From NCBI RefSeq assembly GCF_015482765.1, contig NZ_JADMLB010000061.1, positions 62,001 through 126,000 on the forward strand: a stretch of 64,000 bases of DNA, written 5' to 3'. Under the pieces are notes generated by a model. The model searched no databases and was not told the DNA's origin. It was given only the letters and a program-made list of their open reading frames with translations. This DNA comes from Halodesulfovibrio sp. GTDB lineage: Bacteria; Desulfobacterota; Desulfovibrionia; Desulfovibrionales; Desulfovibrionaceae. This document shows, piece after piece, positions 35,337-45,038 of this stretch. The first letter of the stretch is position 1. The number at the start of each line of letters is the position of its first letter. A program made the translations under genes and the position numbers.

Positions 35337-36530
35337 CTAAAAGTCTTCCGGCAAAATAGCATACTGGAACCGCTTGCCTTTTGACAGGGTTCCCAGCTCA
35401 TTCTCAATTCCCAGTGCTTTTGCACCTGCTATTGTAAGCATACGCAATAAAGCACCGGTTGGTATATCGAAATTGTCGCGCAAGAAGCGCGCTTCATTCC
35501 AAAGGTTAAGGTCATGGTTGGAAGCAAGACTGTCTGTACCGATGGTCAGTTGGAGTCCGGCTTCTAGAAAATTGCGAACTGGAGCAGTACCAACCCCTAT
35601 CAGTTCGTTTGAGCGTGGACAAAGACATACGGTTGTCCCGCTTTCTTTTAATATCGCAATATCTTCTCGTGTACAGTGCACGCAGTGTACTGCCAGTGTA
35701 GAAGCATCAAGCAGCCCCAGATGTTTTGCATAGGGGACAGCACGCATTTTAGGCGGTGTAAAATCTTTCGGTAGAACTCTTCGGGAAAGTTGTTCTTTAA
35801 AACGGCCTGTTCCTTTGGTTAACAGCTCTTCTTCTCCGGGGTGTTCTGCCAGATGGACAGAAAAATACCGCTCATGAGAGCGGCACCATTGTTTTGCAAT
35901 AACCAACGCATCAGGGCTGGTAGAATAAAGAGCGTGACCGGAAAGGGTCATCCATCGTTTTTTAGCTTCAGCTGGCAAATTGTCAGCAGTAGAAGGAAAC
36001 AGGTCTTTCGCACAGAGGGTGTCACCATTGCGTTTTGGGAAAGAATAACCAAACACTTCAAGCTGGATGTGGCAACTGAGGTGTCGGGCTGTAACGGCTT
36101 CATAGACTTCCAGAGGAGCACGTCCGTTTACATCGGCAATGTGAGCAGTTCCACTGAGCACCATTTCATCAACTGCTTTTGCAAGACTGTCTGAGTCTAC
36201 CGGTGTTGCCATAAAAGGCAGGGCGGATTCAATCCAACTTTCAAAACCCTGACCAAATGTTGCTTTGCCCTTCAAGTGAGCAAGCTCTAAATGGTTGTGG
36301 CAGTTGATGAGTGCAGGGGTGAGGGTAACGTCGCCGAGATCTGTTACTTCGATGGTGTATTTTTGTGAAAAGTCGCTGAACGAAAGAACGTCCACAATAG
36401 TTGAACTATTGTGGACGATAACGCCGTCTTCAATGACATCTGGAAAAGAGTAATACCCCGAATCGGTTCGGGGGGAAGTGTTATGGCCTTCCATAGTGAG
36501 AATGCGACGAGCGCGGATGGCATTGAGCAT
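35337..36530 (-). CDS. Amidohydrolase of the deaminase type, possibly aminofutalosine deaminase
   Basis: 397 residues from the ATG at 36530; an in-frame ATG at 36581 would add 17 residues, and neither has a good ribosome site. Metal motif TPALINCHNHLELAHLKG, then FSVHLAEHPGEEELL, LAVHCVHCTREDIA, CPRSN and TIGTDSLASNHDLNLWNEA match the TRZ/ATZ-type deaminase branch of the superfamily. Desulfovibrio-type bacteria make menaquinone by the futalosine route, and a deaminase of this branch works there, so that is the leading guess. Located upstream of pyrB on the same strand. A perfect 11-bp inverted repeat lies near its 5' end. Confidence 0.78.
   Translation of the reverse strand: MLNAIRARRILTMEGHNTSPRTDSGYYSFPDVIEDGVIVHNSSTIVDVLSFSDFSQKYTIEVTDLGDVTLTPALINCHNHLELAHLKGKATFGQGFESWIESALPFMATPVDSDSLAKAVDEMVLSGTAHIADVNGRAPLEVYEAVTARHLSCHIQLEVFGYSFPKRNGDTLCAKDLFPSTADNLPAEAKKRWMTLSGHALYSTSPDALVIAKQWCRSHERYFSVHLAEHPGEEELLTKGTGRFKEQLSRRVLPKDFTPPKMRAVPYAKHLGLLDASTLAVHCVHCTREDIAILKESGTTVCLCPRSNELIGVGTAPVRNFLEAGLQLTIGTDSLASNHDLNLWNEARFLRDNFDIPTGALLRMLTIAGAKALGIENELGTLSKGKRFQYAILPEDF
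36390..36416. repeat. Perfect 11-bp inverted repeat in coding sequence
   Basis: GTCCACAATAG, spacer TTGAA, CTATTGTGGAC. It lies about 120-140 bases inside the 5' end of the amidohydrolase gene. Could be an operator or an mRNA hairpin. Confidence 0.55.
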
Positions 36531-36971
36531 TGAAAAAATCTGTTGGTTAGATGTGGTGAACTTTTTGGCGTACCGCCACACATTCGAATCACATATGTTC
36601 TCTTCTTTGTAAAGAAGAGAATGAAATTGGTTTATAGAAAAAAGATAATTCTCTTGTGTGCCTTTGGTATGATGGGAGTGGTGTCGTGACTATACATATA
36701 ATTATGTAGTGAAATATGTTGATAGGTTGAGACTTATATTTGTGCGGGTAAACACTGTAACTCTACATGTGTGAACTTATGTTTTGAGAAAAAATTAATC
36801 TGATTAATTCTAATGCCGAAATATAGAGAAGGCAGATCACATATAAAAGATCAAAATTCGGTGGAATCAGGGGTGCTTTTTTAAGTAAATTAGAAAGAAA
36901 TGCAGTCTTATTGTTTTGTTTTTTATCAAAATATGAAGAAAATTTAATGGAAACTGCATATTGGGGGTAAA
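36531..36971. other. AT-rich divergent intergenic region
   Basis: Between the leftward amidohydrolase and the rightward chemoreceptor. Apart from a sigma-28-like element (36796-36822) nothing recognisable. Confidence 0.5.
36796..36822 (+). promoter_or_regulatory. Possible sigma-28 (FliA) promoter of the chemoreceptor
   Basis: TAATCTGA, 11-base spacer, GCCGAAAT; compare the FliA consensus TAAAGTTT-N11-GCCGATAA. Only TAA and GCCGA-like positions match, so this is tentative, but the downstream gene is of the right type. Confidence 0.38.
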
Positions 36972-39065
36972 ATGTTTAAAAGTATTAAAGCAAAAGTAAC
37001 TGCTTTAGTCATGTTTGCAACGTTGTCGTCTGTGCTTTTAGTTTTGGTTATTTCAAATGCGATTGTTCGTGAGGATGCTGTAGAGGCTTTTACAGCGTCA
37101 TCGAAGACTGATGCTGCTCTTGTTGAGAATATCGTAAGCCATTTTTTTGCTGGTGCCATTAATACCACGAAGGAAGTAGCGTTGCTTGAAGATATCCAGC
37201 AGGCAACGGGAACGTATGTCTTTAACAGCACAGTACAAGTGGATATGAATTTTGATGTAAAAGAATTGCCTCCTATAGAAGCACGAATTTCCCGTGTAAT
37301 GCATAACGCTCGTGCCACGCATAAAGGATATGAGCTTGTATATTATGGAAGTAATACAGGTGGTTTTATTATGTCAGACCCAACATTGCTTCCAGCTGGG
37401 TATGATCCTCGACAGCGTCCGTGGTATCAGGCTGCTGTGAAAGCGCCCTCGGGGTCAGCCATCTCAAAAGCCTATCAAAGCACAACCGGAGTGCCTGTAG
37501 CGAGTGCTATGACTGTTGCCAGAGATAAACAGGGTGGTATTCTTGGAGTAGTCGGTATTGATGTTGAATTGTCGATGCTGGTCACTCTGATGCAGGAAAT
37601 CAAGATAGGAGAGACTGGGCGGGTTCTGCTTTTTGAAGAAGACGGAACTATCCTTGCTGCTCCCGGGTTCACTGATGTAGCGATGAAGCGACTCGGTTCT
37701 ACAGGGAATAAAGTTTTAGATTCCATTGCAGGAAAACAAGATGGGATGTTTGAGCTTGAAGTAGATGGAAATTCAATACTTGGGCGCATGCATACCGTTA
37801 AAGAGACTGGTCATCGCCTTCTTATTATTAAGGATAGATCTGAAGTTGTTGCGTCTGCAGATGAGAGCCTTGTTGCTACAGTTCTTTCTGGTGGTGGCGT
37901 AACACTTCTCATTGGTTTGCTTGCGTACTTTTTGATTCTTCGGATGCTTAAGCCGTTATACAACGTCGTTGATTCAGCAAAGGCTGTGAGTCAGGGAGAT
38001 TACTCCAAGGTAGATTCTAATATCCGTATGACAGGCGAGTTGTTTGATTTACAGTGTGCTTTAAAGGAAATGGTCGACAGTCTCGTTAATTCAATCCAAA
38101 TGGCAGACCGTAAGACTGAAGAGGCGGAAGAGCAGACAATGAAAGCCAACGAGGCATTGCAGGCAGCGGCTGAAGCACAGGCACAGGCTGAAGTAGCTCG
38201 AAAGGAAGGTTTGAATCAAGCTGCGGGACAATTGGAAGCAATTGTAGCTGAAATCGGCTCTGTTTCTGAGGAGCTCTCTTCACTGGTTGAGGAAACTAGA
38301 CGTGGTACAGAGCGTCAGGCTGCTCGAAGTGGTGAAACAGCAACGGCTATGGAACAAATGAATGTGGCTGTTATGGATGTGGCTCAGAATGCATCCGATG
38401 CCGCACAGCATTCTGAAGTGATGCGTGAAAGCGTAGCCCATGAAGCAGAAGCTGTAAAAGAAGTTGTAACTTCAATTAATGATGTTGCTGTTCGCTCTGG
38501 TCAGATGACCGAAAGTCTTGGAGAACTTGGGGAGAAGGCTCAGGGGATCGGGCAGATCATGGATGTGATTTCAGACATTGCTGATCAGACCAACTTGCTT
38601 GCGTTAAACGCTGCGATTGAAGCGGCTCGTGCCGGTGAAGCCGGGCGTGGCTTTGCTGTGGTTGCGGATGAAGTGCGTAAGCTTGCAGAAAAGACTATGC
38701 AGGCAACTTCTGAAGTTGAAAAAGCAGTTTCCGCTATTCAGACTGGAACTTCAGCAAACATTGATGCAATGAAACAGGTTAGTGATGTTGTCACTAACTG
38801 TACAGGGCTTGCCAGAGAGGCTGGAGATGCTTTGGTGAGTATGACTTCAATGATTGAGCGTTCCACCGATATGGTACGTGTTATTGCAACAGCAGCAGAA
38901 GAACAGTCAGCGACAAGTGAAGAGATCAATAGTAGTGTGGAAGAAGTAACTCGTTTAGCGGATGATATGGCATCTTCTGCTGGCGATTCTGCACGTACGA
39001 TGGGAACACTTGCAAATCTGTCTGACGAATTACATCTGGTAATTAAAACGCTTAAGCAAGAATAG
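36972..39065 (+). CDS. Methyl-accepting chemotaxis protein with dCache-type sensor
   Basis: 697 residues. Transmembrane segment about 10-30, periplasmic Cache domain about 35-290 ([17 protein letters not shown] and [16 protein letters not shown] are typical), second transmembrane helix about 300-325, HAMP about 325-380, then the cytoplasmic signalling rod. The hairpin tip ([37 protein letters not shown]) is fully conserved. Such Cache domains often bind amino acids or carboxylates. The C-terminus lacks a CheR/CheB-docking pentapeptide. Stands alone; ends in a terminator. Confidence 0.94.
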   Translation: MFKSIKAKVTALVMFATLSSVLLVLVISNAIVREDAVEAFTASSKTDAALVENIVSHFFAGAINTTKEVALLEDIQQATGTYVFNSTVQVDMNFDVKELPPIEARISRVMHNARATHKGYELVYYGSNTGGFIMSDPTLLPAGYDPRQRPWYQAAVKAPSGSAISKAYQSTTGVPVASAMTVARDKQGGILGVVGIDVELSMLVTLMQEIKIGETGRVLLFEEDGTILAAPGFTDVAMKRLGSTGNKVLDSIAGKQDGMFELEVDGNSILGRMHTVKETGHRLLIIKDRSEVVASADESLVATVLSGGGVTLLIGLLAYFLILRMLKPLYNVVDSAKAVSQGDYSKVDSNIRMTGELFDLQCALKEMVDSLVNSIQMADRKTEEAEEQTMKANEALQAAAEAQAQAEVARKEGLNQAAGQLEAIVAEIGSVSEELSSLVEETRRGTERQAARSGETATAMEQMNVAVMDVAQNASDAAQHSEVMRESVAHEAEAVKEVVTSINDVAVRSGQMTESLGELGEKAQGIGQIMDVISDIADQTNLLALNAAIEAARAGEAGRGFAVVADEVRKLAEKTMQATSEVEKAVSAIQTGTSANIDAMKQVSDVVTNCTGLAREAGDALVSMTSMIERSTDMVRVIATAAEEQSATSEEINSSVEEVTRLADDMASSAGDSARTMGTLANLSDELHLVIKTLKQE

Positions 39066-39090
39066 TTATTGTACAGAATTAACAATAAGT

Positions 39091-39125
39091 AAGGGCTCTT
39101 TCCTTTGGGATGAGCCCTTTTTTTA
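39091..39125 (+). terminator. Terminator of the chemoreceptor gene
   Basis: AAGGGCTC ... GAGCCCTT followed by TTTTTT. Confidence 0.85.
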
Positions 39126-39296
39126 ATATTACTACTTTTTAATGATGTATATTCAACAGGTGTGGTAAATACTATTGGACAATTAGTTTTGCATATAACA
39201 GTAGGTAGAGTTGGGATCATTGGGGTTTAGAAGTACTCTTTAGATAATAACCAGTTGTAAAATATATTGTTTTGGCGTGAGCAAGCCGGAGGAAAG

Positions 39297-40463
39297 ATGA
39301 AAGATCAGATGACGATATTTTCGATCGTAATGACATCGGCCTTACTGATTTTGTGGGGCGTTGTGTGTTGGCGCATGATTGCGCCGCTGCGAACTCGCCT
39401 GTGGGTTAAGCTGCTACTTGCTTGCGGTCTTCTAGCTGCACTTATTTTGTATTATATTTCGAGAATGTTTGTCCGGGAAGGGCTTCCTGTAGAAGTAAAT
39501 ACATCGTTGCGGTGGGTTGGTTATCTTTCTTTGGGGTTTATTTCTCTGACTATTCCGTTTCTTTTTGTGAAAGAATTTATTCAGGCTGGTTGCCGTTTCG
39601 GAGCTGCCAAGAATAAACCTGTTGATGGCGCACGCAGAGCTTTTCTACATAATGCTGGAAATGCTGCGGTGATGGCTGCAGTTTTGCCTACAATGGCTTT
39701 TTCTGTGCGCGAAGCATTTCAAAAGCCAGAAGTGAAGAAGAACTTACTCCGTATAGCAGGGCTGCCTCATGATCTTGAAGGGGTGACCATTGCGCAAGTC
39801 TCTGATTTACATATCGGGTCCATATTGGATCGCGCATGGCTTCAAAAGATGATGGCACAGGTAAAGGAGCTACAGCCGGATATTTTTGTTGTTACTGGGG
39901 ATGCAATTGACGGTAAGGTCTCTCGTGTGGGTAAGGAGCTTGATTCTTTGCAAAGCTTTACCCCGCCGTTAGGCAAATTCTTTGTTACAGGGAACCACGA
40001 ATTTTATTCCGGTGTGGACGGATGGGTAGAACAGATGCGGTCGTTGGGATTTTCGGTGTTGAATAATCAACATCAGTTGATTCAAAAAGGAGAAGGACGG
40101 CTCTTAGTTGCCGGAGTTTGGGACTATCATGGAGACCGCTTTGGGGAAAAATATGTTTCCAACCCTTTTGAAGCAAAAGAAGGTGCGCCAGAGCATGATG
40201 TTTCCATCCTGTTAGCGCACCAGCCAAAAAGTATATATGAAGCCAACAAGGCTCATTTTGATATCCAACTTTCAGGACATACCCATGGTGGGCAGTATTT
40301 CCCATGGACGTATGCAATTCACTTGTTTCAACCATATGTGAAAGGCTTGCATAACGTTGGCAAAAGCCAGCTGTATGTGAACACCGGAACCGGTTTTTGG
40401 GGACCTCCTATGCGTTTGACTGTTCCCCCTGAAATTACGCTTCATACACTAACCGCGAGCTAG
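39297..40463 (+). CDS. Membrane-anchored metallophosphoesterase (YkuE/YaeI-like)
   Basis: 388 residues from the ATG at 39297, with GGAGG upstream. Three or more hydrophobic segments occupy about 1-110, then a calcineurin-like domain with VSDLHIGSILDR, VVTGDAIDGKVSR, FVTGNHEFYSG, LLAHQPKS and LSGHTHGGQYFPW. YkuE/YaeI relatives act on lipid-linked phosphates such as UDP-diacylglucosamine. Substrate here unknown. Confidence 0.87.
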   Translation: MKDQMTIFSIVMTSALLILWGVVCWRMIAPLRTRLWVKLLLACGLLAALILYYISRMFVREGLPVEVNTSLRWVGYLSLGFISLTIPFLFVKEFIQAGCRFGAAKNKPVDGARRAFLHNAGNAAVMAAVLPTMAFSVREAFQKPEVKKNLLRIAGLPHDLEGVTIAQVSDLHIGSILDRAWLQKMMAQVKELQPDIFVVTGDAIDGKVSRVGKELDSLQSFTPPLGKFFVTGNHEFYSGVDGWVEQMRSLGFSVLNNQHQLIQKGEGRLLVAGVWDYHGDRFGEKYVSNPFEAKEGAPEHDVSILLAHQPKSIYEANKAHFDIQLSGHTHGGQYFPWTYAIHLFQPYVKGLHNVGKSQLYVNTGTGFWGPPMRLTVPPEITLHTLTAS

Positions 40464-40464
40464 G

Positions 40465-41421
40465 TTAGCGTTCGCCGTCCCAGATGTTTTCTTTCGTGTA
40501 TGGTGAATTATATAAGGTGAAAACATTACCGTCGATTATGCGTGCTCCCATATCAAGTTCGCGTATGGCAGTCATATCATTTAAATCTAGACAGATATCC
40601 AGAGCACCGGCGTTTTCGTGAATTCGTTTGGGAGAGATTGATTTTGGTATAGCAACAACGCCTTGCTTCATTATCCAAGCAAGCAGTACTTGTGCTGGTG
40701 TGCAGCTATGCTTATTGGCAATGGTTCTGATCAAAGGATGTTTCAGCAAGGGCGGAGGAGTGCAGCCATCGGGCGTTGTCATATGTGTTCCCATTGAGCC
40801 TAAGGGGCAATACGCGGTCAGTGTGATCCCATGCCTGTGAGCAAATGTTCTTTGCATTCGCTGTTGTTGATAAGGATGCATTTCAATTTGGTTTATTGCT
40901 GGTGGAATTGCCGCTGTTGAAAGGAGTGCCTGTAACTTTTTGGTGCTGAAGTTGCTTACTCCGATGTTTCTTACAAGCTCTTTGTCGGCGCAGTCCTCCA
41001 TTGCCTTCCATGTGCTTCGAAGAGGGACTTCTTCAAGAGCGATGTAGTCGTCATGGCACTGAGGAAGTTTGACTCCGGATTTTAGCGCTACAGGCCAATG
41101 CATAAGATATAAATCCAGATAGTCTACTCCTAGATCGTTCATTGTTTTTGTTAGAGCAGGGAGTACTGCTTCAGGCGCATGTGAATCACACCAGAGCTTG
41201 GAAGTTATCCATAATTCTTCTCTAGGATATTTTTTAAATGCCTTTTGGAGTGCTGCGCCAATTTCCTTCTCATTTCCATAAATTGCTGCGCAGTCTATGT
41301 GGCGGTAACCTGCTTCAAGAGCAGATAGGATTGCTGTTTCTATTTTCTCTGGTGGGCTGAGGTACGTTCCAAGCCCTAGCATCGGGATATTGTCACCAGA
41401 AGGTAATTGAACATGTCTCAT
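40465..41421 (-). CDS. Aldo/keto reductase
   Basis: 318 residues from the ATG at 41421, which has GGAGG seven bases upstream; the longer frame to 41493 is unlikely. Family motifs: MLGLGTYLSPPEK, GYRHIDCAAIYGNEKEIGAAL with the catalytic Asp and Tyr, WITSKLW (catalytic Lys), DLYLMHWPVAL, NIGVSNFSTKKLQ and NQIEMHPYQQQ. NADPH-dependent reduction of aldehydes or ketones; substrate unknown. Confidence 0.92.
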   Translation of the reverse strand: MRHVQLPSGDNIPMLGLGTYLSPPEKIETAILSALEAGYRHIDCAAIYGNEKEIGAALQKAFKKYPREELWITSKLWCDSHAPEAVLPALTKTMNDLGVDYLDLYLMHWPVALKSGVKLPQCHDDYIALEEVPLRSTWKAMEDCADKELVRNIGVSNFSTKKLQALLSTAAIPPAINQIEMHPYQQQRMQRTFAHRHGITLTAYCPLGSMGTHMTTPDGCTPPPLLKHPLIRTIANKHSCTPAQVLLAWIMKQGVVAIPKSISPKRIHENAGALDICLDLNDMTAIRELDMGARIIDGNVFTLYNSPYTKENIWDGER

Positions 41422-41658
41422 GAAATGCCTCCATCCTGCATCTTGACTGAAAAAGTAAGAGTGTTGATTTAGCATAGCAGAGATAACGTACATGTAAATG
41501 TGATGTTATCTGTCAGTGTGATTTTGCGGAACAGATTAGGGTTGTATCTTTCCTTTCGCAGGTGTGGACAAGGCGTAACTCCTTGACGTATCAGTGATAT
41601 ACGGCAACCCAAAGAAGTAATAGAATTTTCAATAAATAGTCATAGTAGGAGACAACAC

Positions 41659-42588
41659 ATGTCACGATTAGGGCTTGGTTCTTTGAAGCAGCTTTTTACC
41701 AGTAAAAGCGGCTCAAGGTCTCTCATAGTTGTTTTAGTTATCTTTGTTTTGATTGTGGGTATCAGCTTATTAGGCACACGGGCTCAGGTGGCAGATCAGC
41801 CTGTCATGCCAGTTCCTGAAAAAGTGGCTGAGGGAGATATTCCATCATTAGTATTTCAGGCTGGTTACTACTCTTTAGATCGAGAGTTGAACAACTCTAC
41901 TGTGGGTTGGTTGCCAAACGATTTGCTTATTTCTCCTACGTCATGGTTGGACAATAAGAAGAATCTTCAGCGCGGGATTATTTTTGCTACTCGTGGTGTT
42001 ATAAATGTGTACACCACGAATTTTGCTCGAAGTGGTTCTGGCGAAGAGATAAATAAATACCTCCTCAAAGCTCAGACCTCTTCTTTTCCATATTCTGAAG
42101 ATGTTTGGATGTTTGCTTCTTCTGAGAGCAGATACAATGAAGGTATCAAGTCCATTAATAAGTATCTGGAAGACGTCAAAAATGGCAAAGCGATTTACAA
42201 TGTAAAAACAGACGATTTGTACACACTGATTGACACTCTTGAATCTTTGATTGAGATGCCGCAGTCACGTTTGAAAACTGGTATTTCTTCTCATTTTGAA
42301 GCAGATGATGCCATTTACTTTGCTAAGGGTGTCTGCTTGGTCGTTCGTGATGTATTAAACACCGTAAACAGTGCTTATCCTGAGCTTATGAATAGAGGTG
42401 GAGAGCAAAACGTTACCGTAGCTCTCGAAACTTTGGATGTTATCGCAACATTTAATCCGCTGTATGTTTTTGCTGGTGGTAACGAAGTTGGTGACTCTAT
42501 GTTGCCTAACCAGGTTCAGGCATTAGCATCTAAGCTTGATATTACTGCGAATAGATTGCGAGATGTAAAACAGGCATTAGATAAATAA
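41659..42588 (+). CDS. DUF2333-family single-pass membrane protein
   Basis: 309 residues. Transmembrane helix about 22-42 (SLIVVLVIFVLIVGISLLG), then a periplasmic domain of about 260 residues. I recognise it as the DUF2333 type from GYYSLDRELNNSTVGWLPNDLLISPTSWLDNKKNLQRG. Function unknown. Monocistronic with a clear terminator downstream. Confidence 0.78.
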   Translation: MSRLGLGSLKQLFTSKSGSRSLIVVLVIFVLIVGISLLGTRAQVADQPVMPVPEKVAEGDIPSLVFQAGYYSLDRELNNSTVGWLPNDLLISPTSWLDNKKNLQRGIIFATRGVINVYTTNFARSGSGEEINKYLLKAQTSSFPYSEDVWMFASSESRYNEGIKSINKYLEDVKNGKAIYNVKTDDLYTLIDTLESLIEMPQSRLKTGISSHFEADDAIYFAKGVCLVVRDVLNTVNSAYPELMNRGGEQNVTVALETLDVIATFNPLYVFAGGNEVGDSMLPNQVQALASKLDITANRLRDVKQALDK

Positions 42589-42657
42589 AACAACCTCTTG
42601 CCAGTAAGCATTTTCTAGAAGAGCACCCGTTGTGTGTTCTTCTACATATAGAAAAAG

Positions 42658-42687
42658 AAAAGCCCGTCTCAAATGAGACGGGCTTTA
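42658..42687 (+). terminator. Bidirectional terminator
   Basis: AAAAGCCCGTCTC, loop AAAT, GAGACGGGCTTTATT; shared by convergent genes. Confidence 0.88.
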
Positions 42688-42706
42688 TTATTAACGGGAG
42701 TAGCTG

Positions 42707-43801
42707 TTATAAGCCTTGGCGCTGGTATTCAGCTCGGCGAAGGAAGTTCACAGCACGGTCTGGGAAGTCTGTAAACACACCATCAACATCTACTGTGTAG
42801 TAGAAGATATCAAGCATGTCTTCAAAACTTGCTGCGTATGGCGGGATGCGGCCATTGTCTAAGCGAAATGTATATGGATGTACTTCCATTCCGTTAGTAT
42901 GGGCATCTTTAACCATATTAGTAATGATGAGTTTACTACGGGTAGATTCATTTTTTACGAGCATTGGTTTCCAAGGGCCAATACCGTCTGCGTATTCAGC
43001 GATACGCGCCATGCCGCCTTTTTCAAACATCCAATCATAATTATAAGGAACAAATTTACCGTTTTTCTTTTCCATGGTTTCGTTCCAACTAGTTTCTGCG
43101 ATGAGTTGAACCAGTTTTAACTGCATACCTAGTTTTGGGAAAAGTTCCTTGCTGATACGGCGGGTTTCATTGGGGTCAAAGCACTGGAGATATACTTTGT
43201 CCTGCTTTGTTGTGTAGCCGTATTTTTTAAGCATGTTCAGAGCAGCCATGCTGATATCTTTACCCTCGGCACGATGGAACCAAGGTGCTTTAATTTCAGG
43301 GTAGATACCGACATTTTTTCCGGTGGATTTATTGAGTCCCTGAATTAACTGCAACTCTTCTTCAAAAGTTGGTACTTCAAATGAAGAAGAGAACATTGGA
43401 AAACGTCCAGAAAATCCCTGAATTTTTTTCCCGTCTTTAATGTTAAACCCTTCGGTAACTTTAAGCGATTTAATTTCAGCAAGAGTAAAGTCGATGGCAA
43501 ACCAGCGCTTTTCACCATTTACTTTGCGGAAACGTTTAGGGAATTTTTCCATAACGTCTGTGATACGATCAAGATAATGGTCATGTAACACCACTAGCTT
43601 GTCGTCTTTTGTCATAACTAAATCTTGTTCGATGTAGTCCACACCCATGAAATAGGCGGCAGCTTTTGCTTCAAGGGTATGTTCTGGAAGATAGCCAGAT
43701 GCTCCACGGTGAGCGATGACAATTTTATTGCTGCCGGCAACGGCAGCACTTGCGTCCAACACCATGATGGCAAGAAGGCAAAGTGACAGCAACTTTTTCA
43801 T
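42707..43801 (-). CDS. glpQ: Periplasmic glycerophosphodiester phosphodiesterase
   Basis: 364 residues with a cleavable signal peptide (about 1-22). GDPD signatures: IAHRGASGYLPEHTLEAKAAAYFMGVDYIEQDLVMTKDDKLVVLHDHYLDRITDV near the N-terminus and IYPEIKAPWFH, with the catalytic histidines and acidic metal ligands. Hydrolyses glycerophosphodiesters from phospholipid turnover. Matches the GlpQ (periplasmic, about 350 residue) class rather than cytosolic UgpQ. Confidence 0.93.
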   Translation of the reverse strand: MKKLLSLCLLAIMVLDASAAVAGSNKIVIAHRGASGYLPEHTLEAKAAAYFMGVDYIEQDLVMTKDDKLVVLHDHYLDRITDVMEKFPKRFRKVNGEKRWFAIDFTLAEIKSLKVTEGFNIKDGKKIQGFSGRFPMFSSSFEVPTFEEELQLIQGLNKSTGKNVGIYPEIKAPWFHRAEGKDISMAALNMLKKYGYTTKQDKVYLQCFDPNETRRISKELFPKLGMQLKLVQLIAETSWNETMEKKNGKFVPYNYDWMFEKGGMARIAEYADGIGPWKPMLVKNESTRSKLIITNMVKDAHTNGMEVHPYTFRLDNGRIPPYAASFEDMLDIFYYTVDVDGVFTDFPDRAVNFLRRAEYQRQGL

Positions 43802-43955
43802 AATAACTCCTTAAAATATTATACGCTTACATATCATAAAGTTACGGAAAGGCAAGTTGAGATACCGCTTACAAAGAGAAGGAGTAAAGAACTTTTGTGT
43901 CTTTTGTGTTAAGATAATAGGCCATTTTACAGCAGATTGTTGATATAGAGGCTTT

Positions 43956-45029
43956 CTAGTTGCCAGTTGATTGTACGACCTTTTCTAATTCATCTACAAG
44001 CTTTTTTGCCTGCTGGTTAATGTTGAAATGAGTGTCAATGTGTTGTTTTACCAGACTCTTGTTTTTAATTACTATATCGTCTGGAGTCGTCATTAAGTGA
44101 TATAGCTTCTCAGCCCAAATAGTAGCATCCGCATCTTGATCAATAAGCAACTGGTTGAGCTCATTCGGCCATGCTTCGTGAATCCCGCCCACATTTCTTG
44201 CTACCGGAATAAGTCCGCAACTCATTGCTTCGAGTAACGTGTTTGGAAGTCCTTCAAAGTAGGAAGGTAACAGGAAGCTGTCCGCTTTTTCTAAAAGAGA
44301 AAAGACGTCTTGTGTCCAGCCATGCCAAGTAATGCTTTCTGATAGGTTTAGTTCAATAGCGCGTTTTTTAAGCACTGCTTCTTCAGTGCCCGTACCTACA
44401 ATATGCCAATGAAATTGGACGCTTTTTGTTGAGAGGATATGCATAGCATCCATGAGTTCGCTATGCCCTTTTCGTTCATTTAATTGGCTTGTGCTTATAA
44501 ATTGAAACGGCTTTGAGGGCGATGAAATGGAAACTTCACGACAGGGCTTACCCGTATGGACAACGGTAGTCTTATTTTTTTTGACGAAAGGTAGGTGAGC
44601 AAGCATTCCATCTCGGTTATAATAGCATGGAAATAAGTAGTGCGGGGTTAATACCGTATCAAGAAGCTGAACTTTTTTGCAGCATTTCATATCCTTTGGG
44701 AGGCCTATACGTTGCACTAGTGGTATTTGTAATAATTTAGCCGCAAAGCCAACGGTTCGTAATTCTTTGCTGACGTTTACGATTACCACGTCTGGTCTTT
44801 CTTTTTTTAAAAAAGATAAGAATTTTACGATGCTGATGGGGCTAAAGTCAGACCCGAATTTGGTTGTAATGGCCCGTATATTTTTTTGTTTTGCACGAAT
44901 TGCGAAACGAGTATCTTTGCCTACGAGTATAGTTTCATGGCCTTGGAGTTGAAGCTGGGCTGCTACATCTATGGTCCACGACTTTACTCCACCCCAATTC
45001 GTTGTGGCATTAAAAAAAGCTATCTTCAT
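43956..45029 (-). CDS. Family-4 glycosyltransferase
   Basis: 357 residues with a GT-B fold. N-terminal domain starts MKIAFFNATTNWGGVKSWTIDVA; the C-terminal domain has FQFISTSQLNERKGHSELMDAM and the donor-binding ADSFLLPSYFEGLPNTLLEAMSCGLIPVARNVGG with the EX7E acidic pair. Probably adds a sugar to lipopolysaccharide. Begins nine bases after the O-antigen ligase-like gene ends, so they form an operon. Confidence 0.9.
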   Translation of the reverse strand: MKIAFFNATTNWGGVKSWTIDVAAQLQLQGHETILVGKDTRFAIRAKQKNIRAITTKFGSDFSPISIVKFLSFLKKERPDVVIVNVSKELRTVGFAAKLLQIPLVQRIGLPKDMKCCKKVQLLDTVLTPHYLFPCYYNRDGMLAHLPFVKKNKTTVVHTGKPCREVSISSPSKPFQFISTSQLNERKGHSELMDAMHILSTKSVQFHWHIVGTGTEEAVLKKRAIELNLSESITWHGWTQDVFSLLEKADSFLLPSYFEGLPNTLLEAMSCGLIPVARNVGGIHEAWPNELNQLLIDQDADATIWAEKLYHLMTTPDDIVIKNKSLVKQHIDTHFNINQQAKKLVDELEKVVQSTGN

Positions 45030-45038
45030 AGTAAACTG

